A DNA stretch of 64,000 nucleotides from Pectobacterium brasiliense (GCF_016950255.1 NZ_JACGFN010000001.1:124001-188000), one strand, 5' to 3'; positions 46,731 to 56,475 are shown, counted from the first letter of the stretch. The notes: generated by a model not told the origin, from the letters alone. Program-made: numbers and translations.

Positions 46731-48206
46731 ATGGCTCAGCACGATATTCAACAAACAACACAGGGCACACCGACCCTGCGCCGTGAACTGAAAGCACGGC
46801 ATTTAACGATGATCGCCATTGGTGGATCGATTGGCACCGGGTTATTTGTCGCGTCTGGTGCGACGGTTTCACAAGCCGGTCCGGGCGGCGCACTTCTGTC
46901 TTATGCTCTGATTGGGCTGATGGTTTACTTCCTGATGACCAGCCTGGGCGAACTGGCGGCGTTCATGCCGGTTTCCGGTTCGTTCTCCAGCTACGGTTCC
47001 CGCTATGTAGAAGAAGGGTTCGGCTTCGCGCTGGGCTGGAACTACTGGTACAACTGGGCGGTGACCATCGCGGTCGATCTGGTGGCGGCGCAGTTGGTGA
47101 TGGGATATTGGTTCCCCGATGTCTCCGGCTGGATCTGGAGCGCGTTGTTCCTTGCGCTGATGTTCCTGCTTAACTACATTTCCGTGAAAGGATTTGGCGA
47201 GGCGGAATACTGGTTCTCACTGATTAAAGTGGTCACGGTCGTCGTTTTCATTGCTGTTGGCGTGATGATGATTACGGGCATCATGAGCGGCGCGGAAAAT
47301 GCCGGATTCCATAACTGGGAAATTGGTGATGCGCCGTTTGCTGGTGGTTTCTCTGCCATGATCGGTGTGGCGATGATCGTCGGCTTCTCTTTTCAGGGAA
47401 CGGAATTGATCGGCGTGGCGGCGGGGGAATCTCAGGAACCAAGCAAAAACATTCCGCGTGCCATCCGTCAGGTTTTCTGGCGCATTCTGTTGTTCTACAT
47501 CTTCGCAATTCTGATTATCAGCTTAATCATTCCGTATACCGATCCGAACCTGCTGCGTAATGATGTCAAAGACATTACGGTGAGCCCGTTCACGTTGGTG
47601 TTTGAGAACGCAGGCCTGCTGTCTGCGGCGGCGGTCATGAACGCGGTTATCCTGACGGCAGTGCTGTCGGCGGGTAACTCCGGGATGTACGCTTCTACGC
47701 GTATGCTGTTTACGCTGGCATCGGAAGGTAAAGCACCGCGCATTTTCGCCAGACTGTCAAAAGGCGGCGTGCCGCGTAATGCGCTGTACGCTACCACCGT
47801 GGTGGCGGCGCTGTGTTTCCTGTCTTCTTTATATGGTAACCAAACGGTTTACCTGTGGCTGCTGAATACCTCCGGTATGACAGGCTTTATTGCCTGGCTG
47901 GGCATCGCGATCAGCCATTACCGTTTCCGTCGTGGCTATGTTATGCAAGGTCACGATCTGAATCGCTTACCTTATTTATCAAGTTTCTTCCCGCTCGGAC
48001 CGATCTTCGCGTTTGTGCTCTGTCTGATCATTACGCTGGGGCAGAACTATCAGGCGTTTCTGGAAGATAAAATCGACTGGTATGGCGTGACGGCAACGTA
48101 CATCGGTATTCCGCTGTTCTTGCTGATTTGGTTCGGCTATAAGCTGTATCGTGGCACGCACTTCATCAAGTATCAGGATATGAAATACCCCGATCATAAA
48201 GACTAA
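46731..48206 (+). CDS. lysP: Lysine-specific permease LysP
   Basis: A 491-residue APC-family amino-acid:H+ symporter with twelve helices. LKARHLTMIAIGGSIGTGLF is the helix-1 signature with the GSIGTGL substrate loop. Length and sequence match E. coli LysP, which imports lysine and also restrains the acid-stress sensor CadC. Start ATG 46731 is within a weak AGGATAAC context. A terminator lies 21 bp after the stop. Confidence 0.96.
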   Translation: MAQHDIQQTTQGTPTLRRELKARHLTMIAIGGSIGTGLFVASGATVSQAGPGGALLSYALIGLMVYFLMTSLGELAAFMPVSGSFSSYGSRYVEEGFGFALGWNYWYNWAVTIAVDLVAAQLVMGYWFPDVSGWIWSALFLALMFLLNYISVKGFGEAEYWFSLIKVVTVVVFIAVGVMMITGIMSGAENAGFHNWEIGDAPFAGGFSAMIGVAMIVGFSFQGTELIGVAAGESQEPSKNIPRAIRQVFWRILLFYIFAILIISLIIPYTDPNLLRNDVKDITVSPFTLVFENAGLLSAAAVMNAVILTAVLSAGNSGMYASTRMLFTLASEGKAPRIFARLSKGGVPRNALYATTVVAALCFLSSLYGNQTVYLWLLNTSGMTGFIAWLGIAISHYRFRRGYVMQGHDLNRLPYLSSFFPLGPIFAFVLCLIITLGQNYQAFLEDKIDWYGVTATYIGIPLFLLIWFGYKLYRGTHFIKYQDMKYPDHKD

Positions 48207-48227
48207 ATCGTAAGAACGCAGTTAACG

Positions 48228-48251
48228 GGCGACTCCCTGACGGGTGTCGCC
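48228..48251 (+). terminator. lysP terminator
   Basis: GGCGACTCCC and GGGTGTCGCC form a stem with one mismatch and a TGAC loop, followed by a run of T. Confidence 0.85.
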
Positions 48252-48448
48252 TTTTTTATTGGTTTTTTCTGTCCTGCCATTACGCCCCACGTCTTTCTTT
48301 ACTCTCGCATGTTGATTTAAATCAAATTTATTCACATTGATTTTTTAGGGGTATTTTACATTAACTCGATTTAATGATAGAAAGTGACGATTAATTTATT
48401 GTTTATTAATGGATTTATATTAATTTCGATTTATTTTTATTGCTTATG

Positions 48449-48469
48449 CAAATGATTTTAATTTTCATT
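48449..48469. promoter_or_regulatory. Possible Fur box
   Basis: GCAAATGATTTTAATTTTC (48449-48467) agrees with the 19-bp Fur consensus at 13 positions; the overlapping 48451-48469 has AATGA/TCATT ends. It lies about 80 bp before the TonB receptor start, fitting iron repression. Confidence 0.5.
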
Positions 48470-48547
48470 TACAATTATTTCCCGATCATTACAATGTGTT
48501 CGACAAAAAAACTCACTGTAAATTATTCGCTCTGAGGACACAGACGC

Positions 48548-50665
48548 ATGGCAATAAATATAAGAAAATCGGTGGCACTGGCACTTGCTACAACCGTATC
48601 TACACCCGTTATCGCCGCACAGGACGATACGCTGGTTGTAACGGCTTCTGGCTATGAACAAAAAATCACTGAGGCGGCAGCGAGTATTTCCGTTGTCAGT
48701 CAGGATGAACTGACGAAGCGTAAATATAACGACCTTGGCGAAGCGCTCAGCGACGTGGAAGGCGTGGATGTGCGTAGTTCAACGGGGAAAACGGGCGGTC
48801 TGGACATCAGCATTCGCGGTATGCCAAGTGACTACACGCTGATTCTGGTTGATGGTATTCGCCAGAATGGTTCATCGGATGTCACCCCGAACGGGTTTGG
48901 TACGATGAACACCAGCTTTATTCCCCCGTTGGCAGCGATCGAACGTATTGAAGTTATCCGCGGGCCGATGTCAACGCTATATGGCTCTGATGCGATGGGC
49001 GGTGTGGTCAATATCATCACCAAAAAAGCGTCGAAAGAGTGGGTTGGGAATATCACGCTGGATCATACCTTCCAGGAAGACAGAGACTATGGTGACGCTT
49101 CCAAGTTCTCGATTTATTCCAGCGGTGCGCTGATCGAAGACAAACTGGGACTCGCCCTGCGCGGTAATATTTTACGCCGTGATGCGTCAGAGGTAAGTTC
49201 ATCCTCGACTGGACAGGAACTCAGTACGCGCGGCCCGAATCCAGTGAAGTCAGATAATTACCTCCTCGGTGGCAAACTATCCTGGCTGTTGGATAGCCGC
49301 AATACATTGTGGCTCGATGGTGAAGTATCCAATCAGAAATATGATAACAAACAAGAACAACTCGGTGCGCTGGGAGCGGGTGCCGCAACTCGGGGCGGCG
49401 GTTATGAAGATACACTGCGTTATGAGCGTCGCAAGATTACGCTGGGTAGCGATAATCAACTCGATTTTGGTACATGGAATTCAAGCTTGTCCTTCAACCA
49501 GACTGAAAATAAAGGACGTTTGATCCCTCGCTCTACGGTACCTGCGGGCTCAGCAACAGCAGGGCAAAAGCGCGAGCTTAAAAACACTAACTACATCCTT
49601 GATACGAAACTGGTGAGCCCGCTAGGAGAGAGTCATTTACTGACGTTGGGTGGGCAATACTGGAATGCCGTCATGAAAGACGGGATTGTGCTGGCGAATA
49701 CGGGCGAAAAATTCGAACAGAATTCGTGGTCACTTTTTGCTGAAGATGAATGGCGTATCGTTGATTCACTCGCGCTAACGACAGGTGCTCGTTATGAACA
49801 TCATGAAGCATTTGGTGGTCATGTGAGCCCGCGTGCCTATTTAGTGTGGAATGCGCTGGATGAATTAACGATCAAAGGTGGGGTAAGTACAGGCTACAAG
49901 ACACCGTCATTGGCGCGGTTACATAACGGGATAAGTGGCGTAACGGGGCAAGGTACGCGCAATACGATTGGCAACCCAAATCTGAAGCCAGAAGAAAGCG
50001 TGAATACGGAACTGGGTGCGTACTATGAGCATTTTAGCGGTTTCTCTACTAACGCTACGCTGTTTCATAACCGCTTCCGTAATAAGATCGATGATTACGA
50101 AATTGATACAGTAACATCTAGCTATCGCAATATCGGTAAAGCTAACACACAAGGTTTGGAACTGGGGTCGACGATCCCGCTATGGTCGGATAACTGGACG
50201 CTGAATGTAAATTACACCTTTACTGACAGCGAGCAGAAAGGCGGAGAAAATCCCGGTGCTCGCTTGACCAATACGCCTAAGCACATGGCAAATGCCCGTT
50301 TAAACTGGAATGTGAACGAGCAATTGAGCACCTGGCTTAAGGCTGAATATCGGGGTAAAACAGCACGTTTCACCGAAAATTACGATCAGCTCAGCTCTGC
50401 AAACAAGGTCGTTCATGACAATCTTGGCTCGGATTTCAAATCGTTTACCGTCGTGAATCTGGGCGGATCGTATAAGATCTCTAAAGATGTAACATTGAAC
50501 GGGTCAGTTAATAACCTGTTAGATAAAGACTTTACTAAAACCTATGTTTTCCCGGTTGGGACGGGTACCACGACGGCTGGCGATTACTTTACGTCAAGCC
50601 AGGTGACGTCTGGCTCCGTACTGCCGGGTCGTAACTACTGGATGTCAGTAAACATTAATTTCTGA
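48548..50665 (+). CDS. cirA: TonB-dependent receptor, CirA-like
   Basis: A 705-residue outer-membrane receptor. The signal peptide ends at ...TPVIAA; the mature start QDDTLVVTASG contains a TonB box. The plug domain has ISIRGMPSDYTLILVDGIRQ and IERIEVIRGPMSTLYGSDAMGG, both strongly CirA-like, and the barrel ends in aromatic NINF. CirA takes up catecholate siderophore breakdown products in E. coli and is a colicin receptor. Synteny behind lysP supports cirA. It is about 40 residues longer than E. coli CirA, and the external loops differ, so the ligand may differ. Likely iron-regulated through the upstream box. Confidence 0.75.
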   Translation: MAINIRKSVALALATTVSTPVIAAQDDTLVVTASGYEQKITEAAASISVVSQDELTKRKYNDLGEALSDVEGVDVRSSTGKTGGLDISIRGMPSDYTLILVDGIRQNGSSDVTPNGFGTMNTSFIPPLAAIERIEVIRGPMSTLYGSDAMGGVVNIITKKASKEWVGNITLDHTFQEDRDYGDASKFSIYSSGALIEDKLGLALRGNILRRDASEVSSSSTGQELSTRGPNPVKSDNYLLGGKLSWLLDSRNTLWLDGEVSNQKYDNKQEQLGALGAGAATRGGGYEDTLRYERRKITLGSDNQLDFGTWNSSLSFNQTENKGRLIPRSTVPAGSATAGQKRELKNTNYILDTKLVSPLGESHLLTLGGQYWNAVMKDGIVLANTGEKFEQNSWSLFAEDEWRIVDSLALTTGARYEHHEAFGGHVSPRAYLVWNALDELTIKGGVSTGYKTPSLARLHNGISGVTGQGTRNTIGNPNLKPEESVNTELGAYYEHFSGFSTNATLFHNRFRNKIDDYEIDTVTSSYRNIGKANTQGLELGSTIPLWSDNWTLNVNYTFTDSEQKGGENPGARLTNTPKHMANARLNWNVNEQLSTWLKAEYRGKTARFTENYDQLSSANKVVHDNLGSDFKSFTVVNLGGSYKISKDVTLNGSVNNLLDKDFTKTYVFPVGTGTTTAGDYFTSSQVTSGSVLPGRNYWMSVNINF

Positions 50666-50676
50666 TAACCCTTCTT

Positions 50677-50706
50677 CCCCAAAACGGGTTTCAATCCGTT
50701 TTGGGG
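50677..50706. terminator. Palindrome after the cirA-like gene
   Basis: CCCCAAAACGG and CCGTTTTGGGG form an 11-bp stem with an 8-base loop, 12 bp past the stop. No T run follows, so termination may be weak. Confidence 0.65.
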
Positions 50707-51111
50707 AGCTAACCTGTTACGCTCACAGATTCTTTCATCTACCTTTCCGATTCACGTCGTTTACGCAAATTCTGCCCATTTCTCACCGCACATTTATCCT
50801 TTCTATTTTGATTATGGCTTGCTGTTATATTTTTTGTGATATTTCTGAATATCGACGAGAACAATGTCGATGAATGAAATTCATTATATTAGGTATTGTT
50901 AATTGCTTTAATGCTGACTACGCTTCACGTTACGGAGTGATGGATTTCCGATGAGGCAGGAAGTGTAACGTCATTAATACGTTCGTTGTCTTGTGTCATA
51001 CAGAGAATTTAATTCATTATTTTTGTATGAGAATACCTGTCGTGATTGCCGACTGCGGAGCCCTTGATATCTGCAAACGGAAATCAGTGTATGAATAGCA
51101 ACCAGGGCACG
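50707..51111 (+). other. Long AT-rich leader before the dehydrogenase gene
   Basis: About 400 bp without a supported gene. A small inverted repeat ATCGAC...GTCGAT lies near 50859-50881. The promoter of the following dehydrogenase should be here. Confidence 0.35.
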
Positions 51112-52080
51112 ATGATGTTAAAAATTACCTTTTTGGATAAAGGCTCACTGCCTGAAACCATTTTCCTGAAAAAGACGAGTTTTAGGCGTCCACAGTGCCG
51201 CCATGAATGGATTGAATATAACTATACCTCGCCCGATCACGTTATCGCCCGAGCAAAAGACACCCACGTTATCATCACGAATAAAGCCCTATTAACGCGA
51301 GACACCTTGGCCGCGTTACCCGCGTTGAAGCTGATTGCCGTAACGGCAACGGGTACCGACAATATCGATCTTGTTGCTGCCAAAGAACTGGGTATCACAG
51401 TCAAAAATGTACCGGGCTACTCGACGCAAGCTGTATCCGAGCACGTGATTGCCATGATTTTTGCGCTAAAGCACAGCCTGATGGCGTGGTATCGCGATCA
51501 ACTGGGCGATCGCTGGGCCAGCCAGTCGCAATTTGCTTATTTTGATCATCCGGTCAAGGACATCGCTGGTGCTACGCTGGGCATCATCGGTGCGGGTACG
51601 ATTGGGCGGGAAGTCGCACGTCTGGCGCAGGCGCTGGGGATGAAGGTGATTTTTGCCGAGCACCGGGGAGCTTCATCTTGTCGCGCTGGGTATCTGCCGT
51701 TTGAAGACGTTCTGCGGTTGGCGAATGTGATTTCACTCAACTGCCCGCTCAATGAGAGCACGCAGCATCTGATTAATGCGGAGACGCTCGCACTGTGTAA
51801 GCCTACCGCGTTTATTATTAACACCGCCAGAGGCGGGCTGATTGATGAGCACGCGCTGGCAGAGGCCTTGCAGCAGCGCGTCATTGCCGGTGCTGCGCTA
51901 GACTGCCTGACGCAGGAACCGCCAGCAAAAGACAATCCATTGATGGTCGCGGCGAAAACCTTGCCTAATCTTCTGATTACTCCGCATATCTCCTGGACAT
52001 CCGCCTCATCGCTGCAATTACTGATGGAAAAGACGATTGAAAATATTGATGAGTATGCTCAGCAGAATGGATATAAATAA
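51112..52080 (+). CDS. D-2-hydroxyacid dehydrogenase (NAD-binding)
   Basis: A 322-residue oxidoreductase that reduces a 2-keto acid to the D-2-hydroxy acid. The NAD fold has GATLGIIGAGTIGREVARLA. The catalytic set is Arg in NTARGGLID replaced in position by the usual RGG context, Glu in LTQEPP and His in TPHISW. Length and motifs fit the hydroxypyruvate/glycerate dehydrogenase branch, but the substrate is not fixed. Start ATG 51112 (or the next ATG, 51115) follows AGGG; an upstream ATG at 51091 has a weaker site. It stands alone between the TonB receptor and a sugar transporter. Confidence 0.8.
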   Translation: MMLKITFLDKGSLPETIFLKKTSFRRPQCRHEWIEYNYTSPDHVIARAKDTHVIITNKALLTRDTLAALPALKLIAVTATGTDNIDLVAAKELGITVKNVPGYSTQAVSEHVIAMIFALKHSLMAWYRDQLGDRWASQSQFAYFDHPVKDIAGATLGIIGAGTIGREVARLAQALGMKVIFAEHRGASSCRAGYLPFEDVLRLANVISLNCPLNESTQHLINAETLALCKPTAFIINTARGGLIDEHALAEALQQRVIAGAALDCLTQEPPAKDNPLMVAAKTLPNLLITPHISWTSASSLQLLMEKTIENIDEYAQQNGYK

Positions 52081-52499
52081 CGTGTAGTTTGATTTCGCCG
52101 GGTATGAAGGAATATTACCCGGCAGAGGAATGATGATATTCATCAATTTTAATTGATTATCAAAATTGAACGTTTCATCGAATTGAATTTTCCCTGTCGA
52201 TTATCTCTGTCGTTCTCGCTATATCGACAGGGAATGAAAACAGCGTACGTCGGACCTAAAGTGAGAACGTTATTATTTGTGATTATTCTGAACTACTCTT
52301 GATTGTATGAGCGAATATTTATTTCTTAATAATAACGGAAGGAAATAATAGCGCGAGTGCAGCGTTAGGTGTCGGCGGTAAAACGCCGCTTAATGAGGGA
52401 AGGCATTGGTGAGCTGTATTATGAATCCGCCCCGAATTCGGATGAATGGGGCGGAAGCGAGAAGGTACTGAAATGAGACGTTACTGAACGCGAGAGAGA
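52081..52499. other. Intergenic region rich in inverted repeats
   Basis: No gene is seen in these 419 bp between convergent genes. Three perfect inverted repeats are present: GCCGGGTA/TACCCGGC (52097-52104 and 52116-52123), TCAATTTT/AAAATTGA (52143-52150 and 52162-52169) and a 12-bp TTCCCTGTCGAT repeat (52190-52201 and 52223-52234). The first may end the dehydrogenase message. The others have no assigned role. Confidence 0.5.
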
Positions 52500-53495
52500 T
52501 TAGCGCTTCTGGATATACGTCATGGCGAGCGCGAGCGCCAGAACCAGACCTTTGATGATATCCATCGCGTAATAAGGCACGGAGAGCATCACCAGTCCAT
52601 TCTGCAAGACGCCAAGAATAACGGCACCGAGCAGCGTACCCAGTGCGTTCGGCTTGCCGGATCCCGCCAGCGAGAAGCCGATGTAAGCCGCGGCAACGGC
52701 ATCCATTAAATAGCCGCCCCCGGCATTGACCTGCGAAGAGCCTATGCGCGATGCCAGCAAGATGCCGCCCAGTGCCGCGAGTAGTGAAGAAAACACATAC
52801 GCCTGTACCCGATAACGCGCTGTGCGAATACCCGCCAGTCGCGCGGCTTCTGGGTTACCGCCGATGGCATACATCCGGCGACCGTGCTTGGTAAGGGACA
52901 GATAAAGCTGTACCAGTACCGTTACCACCAGCATGATGACAACAATGACCGGTACCTGACCTAGCGTGGCAAAGAATTCAGGAATGACGCCTTCCGCCAT
53001 TTCGCCGCTAGGCAGCACCATGTTTTGCGTGATGGAACCGCCATAGCTGTAGGTCATCGCCACGCCCTGAATGACGAACAGACTGGCGAGCGTTGCCAGC
53101 ATATCGGGAATCTTCAGCACGACGATGAGGAAGGCGTTGAATAGCCCGACCAGCGTACACAGCAGCAGCGTCAGGACAATCGCCCCGGTGGTGCCGAATC
53201 CATGCCAGACGAAAAGTGAGATAACCAGCGCATTAGCCAGCGAGGCCGTTGACCCTACGGAAAGGTCAAACCCGCCAACGGACAGCGAAATGGAGACGCC
53301 AATGGCTATCACCGTGACAATGGCGATAGAACGCAGAATATTGATGATGTTATACGGGTCGAGAAAGTTCTCCGATGCCAGCCCGAAGAGGGCAATCAGC
53401 GCAACAACCGTGATCAGCATGCCCCACTTATAGAGAAACTCGAAAACGTGGTGACGGAAGGGGAGCGCCCCGTTAGATGAAAGTGGGTGACTCAC
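52500..53495 (-). CDS. Sugar ABC transporter permease (RbsC-like)
   Basis: A 331-residue permease of the BPD_transp_2 family with eight to ten hydrophobic helices. GVSISLSVGGFDLSVGSTASLA near the N-terminus and GGNPEAARLAGIRTARYRVQAY in the cytoplasmic loop are typical of ribose/galactose-type permeases. It overlaps the ATPase gene by 4 bp (53492-53495), so it is the second gene of a two-gene operon. No periplasmic binding protein is found beside it, so the substrate is unknown; it may share a binding protein encoded elsewhere. Confidence 0.88.
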   Translation of the reverse strand: MSHPLSSNGALPFRHHVFEFLYKWGMLITVVALIALFGLASENFLDPYNIINILRSIAIVTVIAIGVSISLSVGGFDLSVGSTASLANALVISLFVWHGFGTTGAIVLTLLLCTLVGLFNAFLIVVLKIPDMLATLASLFVIQGVAMTYSYGGSITQNMVLPSGEMAEGVIPEFFATLGQVPVIVVIMLVVTVLVQLYLSLTKHGRRMYAIGGNPEAARLAGIRTARYRVQAYVFSSLLAALGGILLASRIGSSQVNAGGGYLMDAVAAAYIGFSLAGSGKPNALGTLLGAVILGVLQNGLVMLSVPYYAMDIIKGLVLALALAMTYIQKR

Positions 53496-55003
53496 GCGGG
53501 AGTTCCTCCAGTTGAATATAAAAGTAGGGTTTCTTCGTCAATCTCAGCGGCATTTAGCTCTGCGACAATGCGGCCATCCCATAACACGCAGATGCGATCG
53601 CAGAGTCCGACAAGTTCGGAGAACTCGCCCGACGCATAAATAATGCCTTTACCCTGACGGGCGAGGCCGTCAATCAGGGTGAACAAGTCCTGTTTGGCCT
53701 TGATATCTACGCCTTTGGTGGGTTCGTCAAAAATCAAAACCTGTGCTTCACTGCGCAGCCACTTGCCTATAGCCACTTTCTGCTGATTCCCACCCGACAG
53801 ACGCGCCAGCTTTTGCGCCGGACCGGTGGTGCGAACCGCCAGCCGCTCAACGATCTGTTTTGCCCAGTTCAACGCCTTGCGACGGCTGAACAGTCCCCAG
53901 CGGGAAAAGCTATCGGTGGCGGTGATGCTGAGATTCATGGTGACGGATTCATCAATAAAAATGCCTTCTTTGCGCCGCTCTTCAGGAACCAGCGCCAGAC
54001 CCTGTTCGACGGACCGGTGTGGCGAATGCGGTCGCCAGGGTTTACCACGATATTCTCCCTGCGCGATCTGGCTGGGTTCCGCGCCGAACAGCGCTTTGCA
54101 TAGCTCGGTTTTCCCCGCACCAGCCAGCCCGGCAATGCCCAGAATTTCCCCTTTGCGCAGCGTGAGAGAAATATTGTGCAACAGCGTTTCGTCGTGCAAG
54201 CCGGTGACCTGAAGCAGCGTCTCTGCGGCAGGTGTCATTCGGCGCGGTGGGAAGATATCGTCAAGCCGATGCCCCAGCATTCTCTCTACGATAGCTTCAC
54301 CGCTGAGTCCCTGCATCGCACCGCTGCTGACAAACTCGCCGTCACGCAGAACGGTCAACGTATCGCAGATTTCGCTCAGCTCATGAATACGGTGGGAAAT
54401 AAACACGATCCCGATGCCATCGGCCTGTAAACGGCGTACCACCTCGAAGAGGCGCGCGCTTTCGGCCTGATCCAGCGGGGCGGTGGGTTCATCCAGAATC
54501 AGAAAGCGACATTCGTGAGATAACGCGCGAGCGAGCAGAATTTGCTGTTTCTCAGCGAGCGAGCAGGTATCCAGCCGTTGGCGAACATTGAGGTGAACGC
54601 CAAGCTGATCGAGTAGCGTCTGTGCCTGACGATAGATCTGTGGCCAACTCAGCAGATGTCCGTCCTGCGCCAGCGTATCCAGCATAATGTTTTCCGCCAC
54701 GGACAGCGTGGGGACCAGCGCGACATCGACTTCCTGCTGCACCAGATGAATGCCGTATCGCTTGGCATCACGCGGGGAATGGACATCGACCTGCTTGCCA
54801 TTAATCAGAATGTCGCCCTGATAGTGATCGTAAGCGCCCGATAAGATCGTCATTAGCGTGGATTTACCCGCGCCGTTTGCGCCAGTCAGGGCATGAATCG
54901 AACCACCTTCCAGTGTGAAATTAACCTGCTTGAGGGCGTGGAAACCAGAAAAGGAGATGGAAATGTTGTGCATTTCCAGTCGGCTTTGGGAGGTAGGAAT
55001 CAT
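53492..55003 (-). CDS. Sugar ABC transporter ATPase (RbsA/MglA-like)
   Basis: A 503-residue tandem ATPase. The first module has Walker A GANGAGKS and Walker B LILDEPTA with a degenerate signature (CSLAEKQQILLAR). The second has a Walker A GLAGAGKT, the signature LSGGNQQK and LIFDEPTK. This asymmetry is normal for carbohydrate importers such as RbsA, MglA and AraG. It is first in the operon, coupled to the permease by a 4-bp overlap. The promoter lies in 55004-55267, shared with the divergent dehydrogenase gene. Confidence 0.9.
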   Translation of the reverse strand: MIPTSQSRLEMHNISISFSGFHALKQVNFTLEGGSIHALTGANGAGKSTLMTILSGAYDHYQGDILINGKQVDVHSPRDAKRYGIHLVQQEVDVALVPTLSVAENIMLDTLAQDGHLLSWPQIYRQAQTLLDQLGVHLNVRQRLDTCSLAEKQQILLARALSHECRFLILDEPTAPLDQAESARLFEVVRRLQADGIGIVFISHRIHELSEICDTLTVLRDGEFVSSGAMQGLSGEAIVERMLGHRLDDIFPPRRMTPAAETLLQVTGLHDETLLHNISLTLRKGEILGIAGLAGAGKTELCKALFGAEPSQIAQGEYRGKPWRPHSPHRSVEQGLALVPEERRKEGIFIDESVTMNLSITATDSFSRWGLFSRRKALNWAKQIVERLAVRTTGPAQKLARLSGGNQQKVAIGKWLRSEAQVLIFDEPTKGVDIKAKQDLFTLIDGLARQGKGIIYASGEFSELVGLCDRICVLWDGRIVAELNAAEIDEETLLLYSTGGTPA

Positions 55004-55267
55004 GGTCGGTAACGCTCTTGGCGGTCAAGGTCATGAAATAACGGAAAAGAAAGGTAGCACATATCTCAGAGAATTTAATACAGCTTCAAGTGTTTGAGAG
55101 TTATTGGCTATGAACGAAAAGGCATAAATTAAATAAAAAAGTTCTTAAGCTGGCGCAAGCAAGTGAATAAGATGGGTTTATCAATAAGGTAGCGCAGCAG
55201 ATTCATCTATCAGACAAACATAATATAGACCGTGTTCAAGAGAGGGCGCGGCGAGGAAGATTCAAAC

Positions 55268-56356
55268 ATGCACACAACGACAGTCCGCGTACAGGTTGGC
55301 CCTGCTAACTATTTCTCTTTCTCTGGCGCTATCGATAAGCTGCTGGAATTTTATCCACCGGACGTGCTGGAAAACGCGCTGTGGATCTACGGCGAGCGGG
55401 CGATTGCTGCGGCCCGACCGTATTTACCGGCTGAATTCGATGCGCCATCAGCCCGCCGCGTGCAATTTGGTGCGCATTGTAGCGAAGGGGAAGTCGCAAA
55501 ACTGGTGGCGCAGGCGGGCGATGAATGTCAGGTCGTTATTGGCGTCGGCGGCGGGGCGGTGCTGGATACCGCGAAGGTCGCCGCGCGTCATATCGGTGTG
55601 CCGCTGGTGGCTATCCCGACCATTGCTGCGACCTGTGCGGCCTGGACGCCGTTGTCCGTGTGGTACAACGATGCCGGACAGGCGCTGCGCTTCGAGATTT
55701 TCACTGATGCTAACCATCTGGTGCTGGTGGAACCGCGGATTATGCTGGCGGCACCGGTGGAATACTTACTGGCTGGCGTCGGTGATACGCTGGCGAAGTG
55801 GTATGAAGCCGTCGTTCTCAGTCCTCAGCCGGAAACGCTGCCGCTTTCTGTTCGGCTAGGCTTACAGGCCGCGCTGGATATCCGCAATGTGTTGCTGCAA
55901 CAAAGTGCTGCAGCGCTGGAAGCCGTCGAGCGTGGTGAACTGACGCAGGATTTTCTGGATGTTGTGGATGCGATCATTGCCGGTGGCGGCATGGTTGGCG
56001 GGTTGGGCGAACGCTATACCCGCGTGGCGGCGGCACATGCGGTGCATAACGGTTTAACGGTGTTGCCACAAACTGAACGCTTCCTGCATGGCACCAAGGT
56101 GGCTTATGGCATTCTGGTGCAAAGCGCTTTACTGGGCGATAGCGACACACTGCGCCAGTTGAAGGTAGCGTTTAAGGCGTTCGGTTTGCCGACCACACTT
56201 GCCGCACTGGACGTGGATATTCACGATCGCGCCGCGCTTCAGGCGGTTATTGCCCGCACCTTGCAGGTAGGGGAATCCATTCATTATCTGCCGTTGACGC
56301 TCAATGAAGACGTCCTGCTGGCGGCGTTTAACACCGTTGAGTCTATTGGGGAATAA
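55268..56356 (+). CDS. hcxA: Hydroxycarboxylate dehydrogenase, HcxA (YbdH)-like
   Basis: A 362-residue iron-containing alcohol dehydrogenase-fold enzyme. GVGGGAVLDTAKVAARHIGVPLV is the cofactor-binding stretch, and metal ligands fall in AGVGDTLAKWYEA (Asp), VAAAHAVHNGLT (His) and FLHGTKVAYG (His). ATCAAWTPLSVWYNDAGQAL is shared with E. coli YbdH, and length is the same. HcxA reduces 2-oxobutanoate and 2-oxoglutarate. ATG 55268 is used because GAGGAAG lies before it; the frame extends 12 codons further. It is divergent from the sugar transporter genes. In E. coli ybdH is elsewhere in the genome. Confidence 0.85.
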   Translation: MHTTTVRVQVGPANYFSFSGAIDKLLEFYPPDVLENALWIYGERAIAAARPYLPAEFDAPSARRVQFGAHCSEGEVAKLVAQAGDECQVVIGVGGGAVLDTAKVAARHIGVPLVAIPTIAATCAAWTPLSVWYNDAGQALRFEIFTDANHLVLVEPRIMLAAPVEYLLAGVGDTLAKWYEAVVLSPQPETLPLSVRLGLQAALDIRNVLLQQSAAALEAVERGELTQDFLDVVDAIIAGGGMVGGLGERYTRVAAAHAVHNGLTVLPQTERFLHGTKVAYGILVQSALLGDSDTLRQLKVAFKAFGLPTTLAALDVDIHDRAALQAVIARTLQVGESIHYLPLTLNEDVLLAAFNTVESIGE

Positions 56357-56406
56357 TCGGGTAGAAAGAGAAGGGCGGAGAGTATTCTCCGCCCTAAGGA
56401 CTATTA

Positions 56407-56475
56407 TTTATCTTTAAAAACTAGGGGTCTTTATCTTTAAAAATCAAGGCTCTTTATCTTCAAAAACTACTGCGT
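56407..56475. repeat. Three degenerate 23-bp tandem repeats
   Basis: Units beginning TTTATCTTTAAAAA start at 56407, 56430 and 56453; the third overlaps the 3' end of the KTSC gene. Differences between units are few, which suggests recent duplication. Confidence 0.7.

Larger units (their letters stand above)
48207..48547 (+). other. lysP terminator and cirA-like promoter region
   Basis: The left end holds a terminator at 48228-48251. The rest is very AT-rich, without a gene, and carries a possible Fur box near 48449-48469 ahead of the TonB receptor. Confidence 0.6.
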
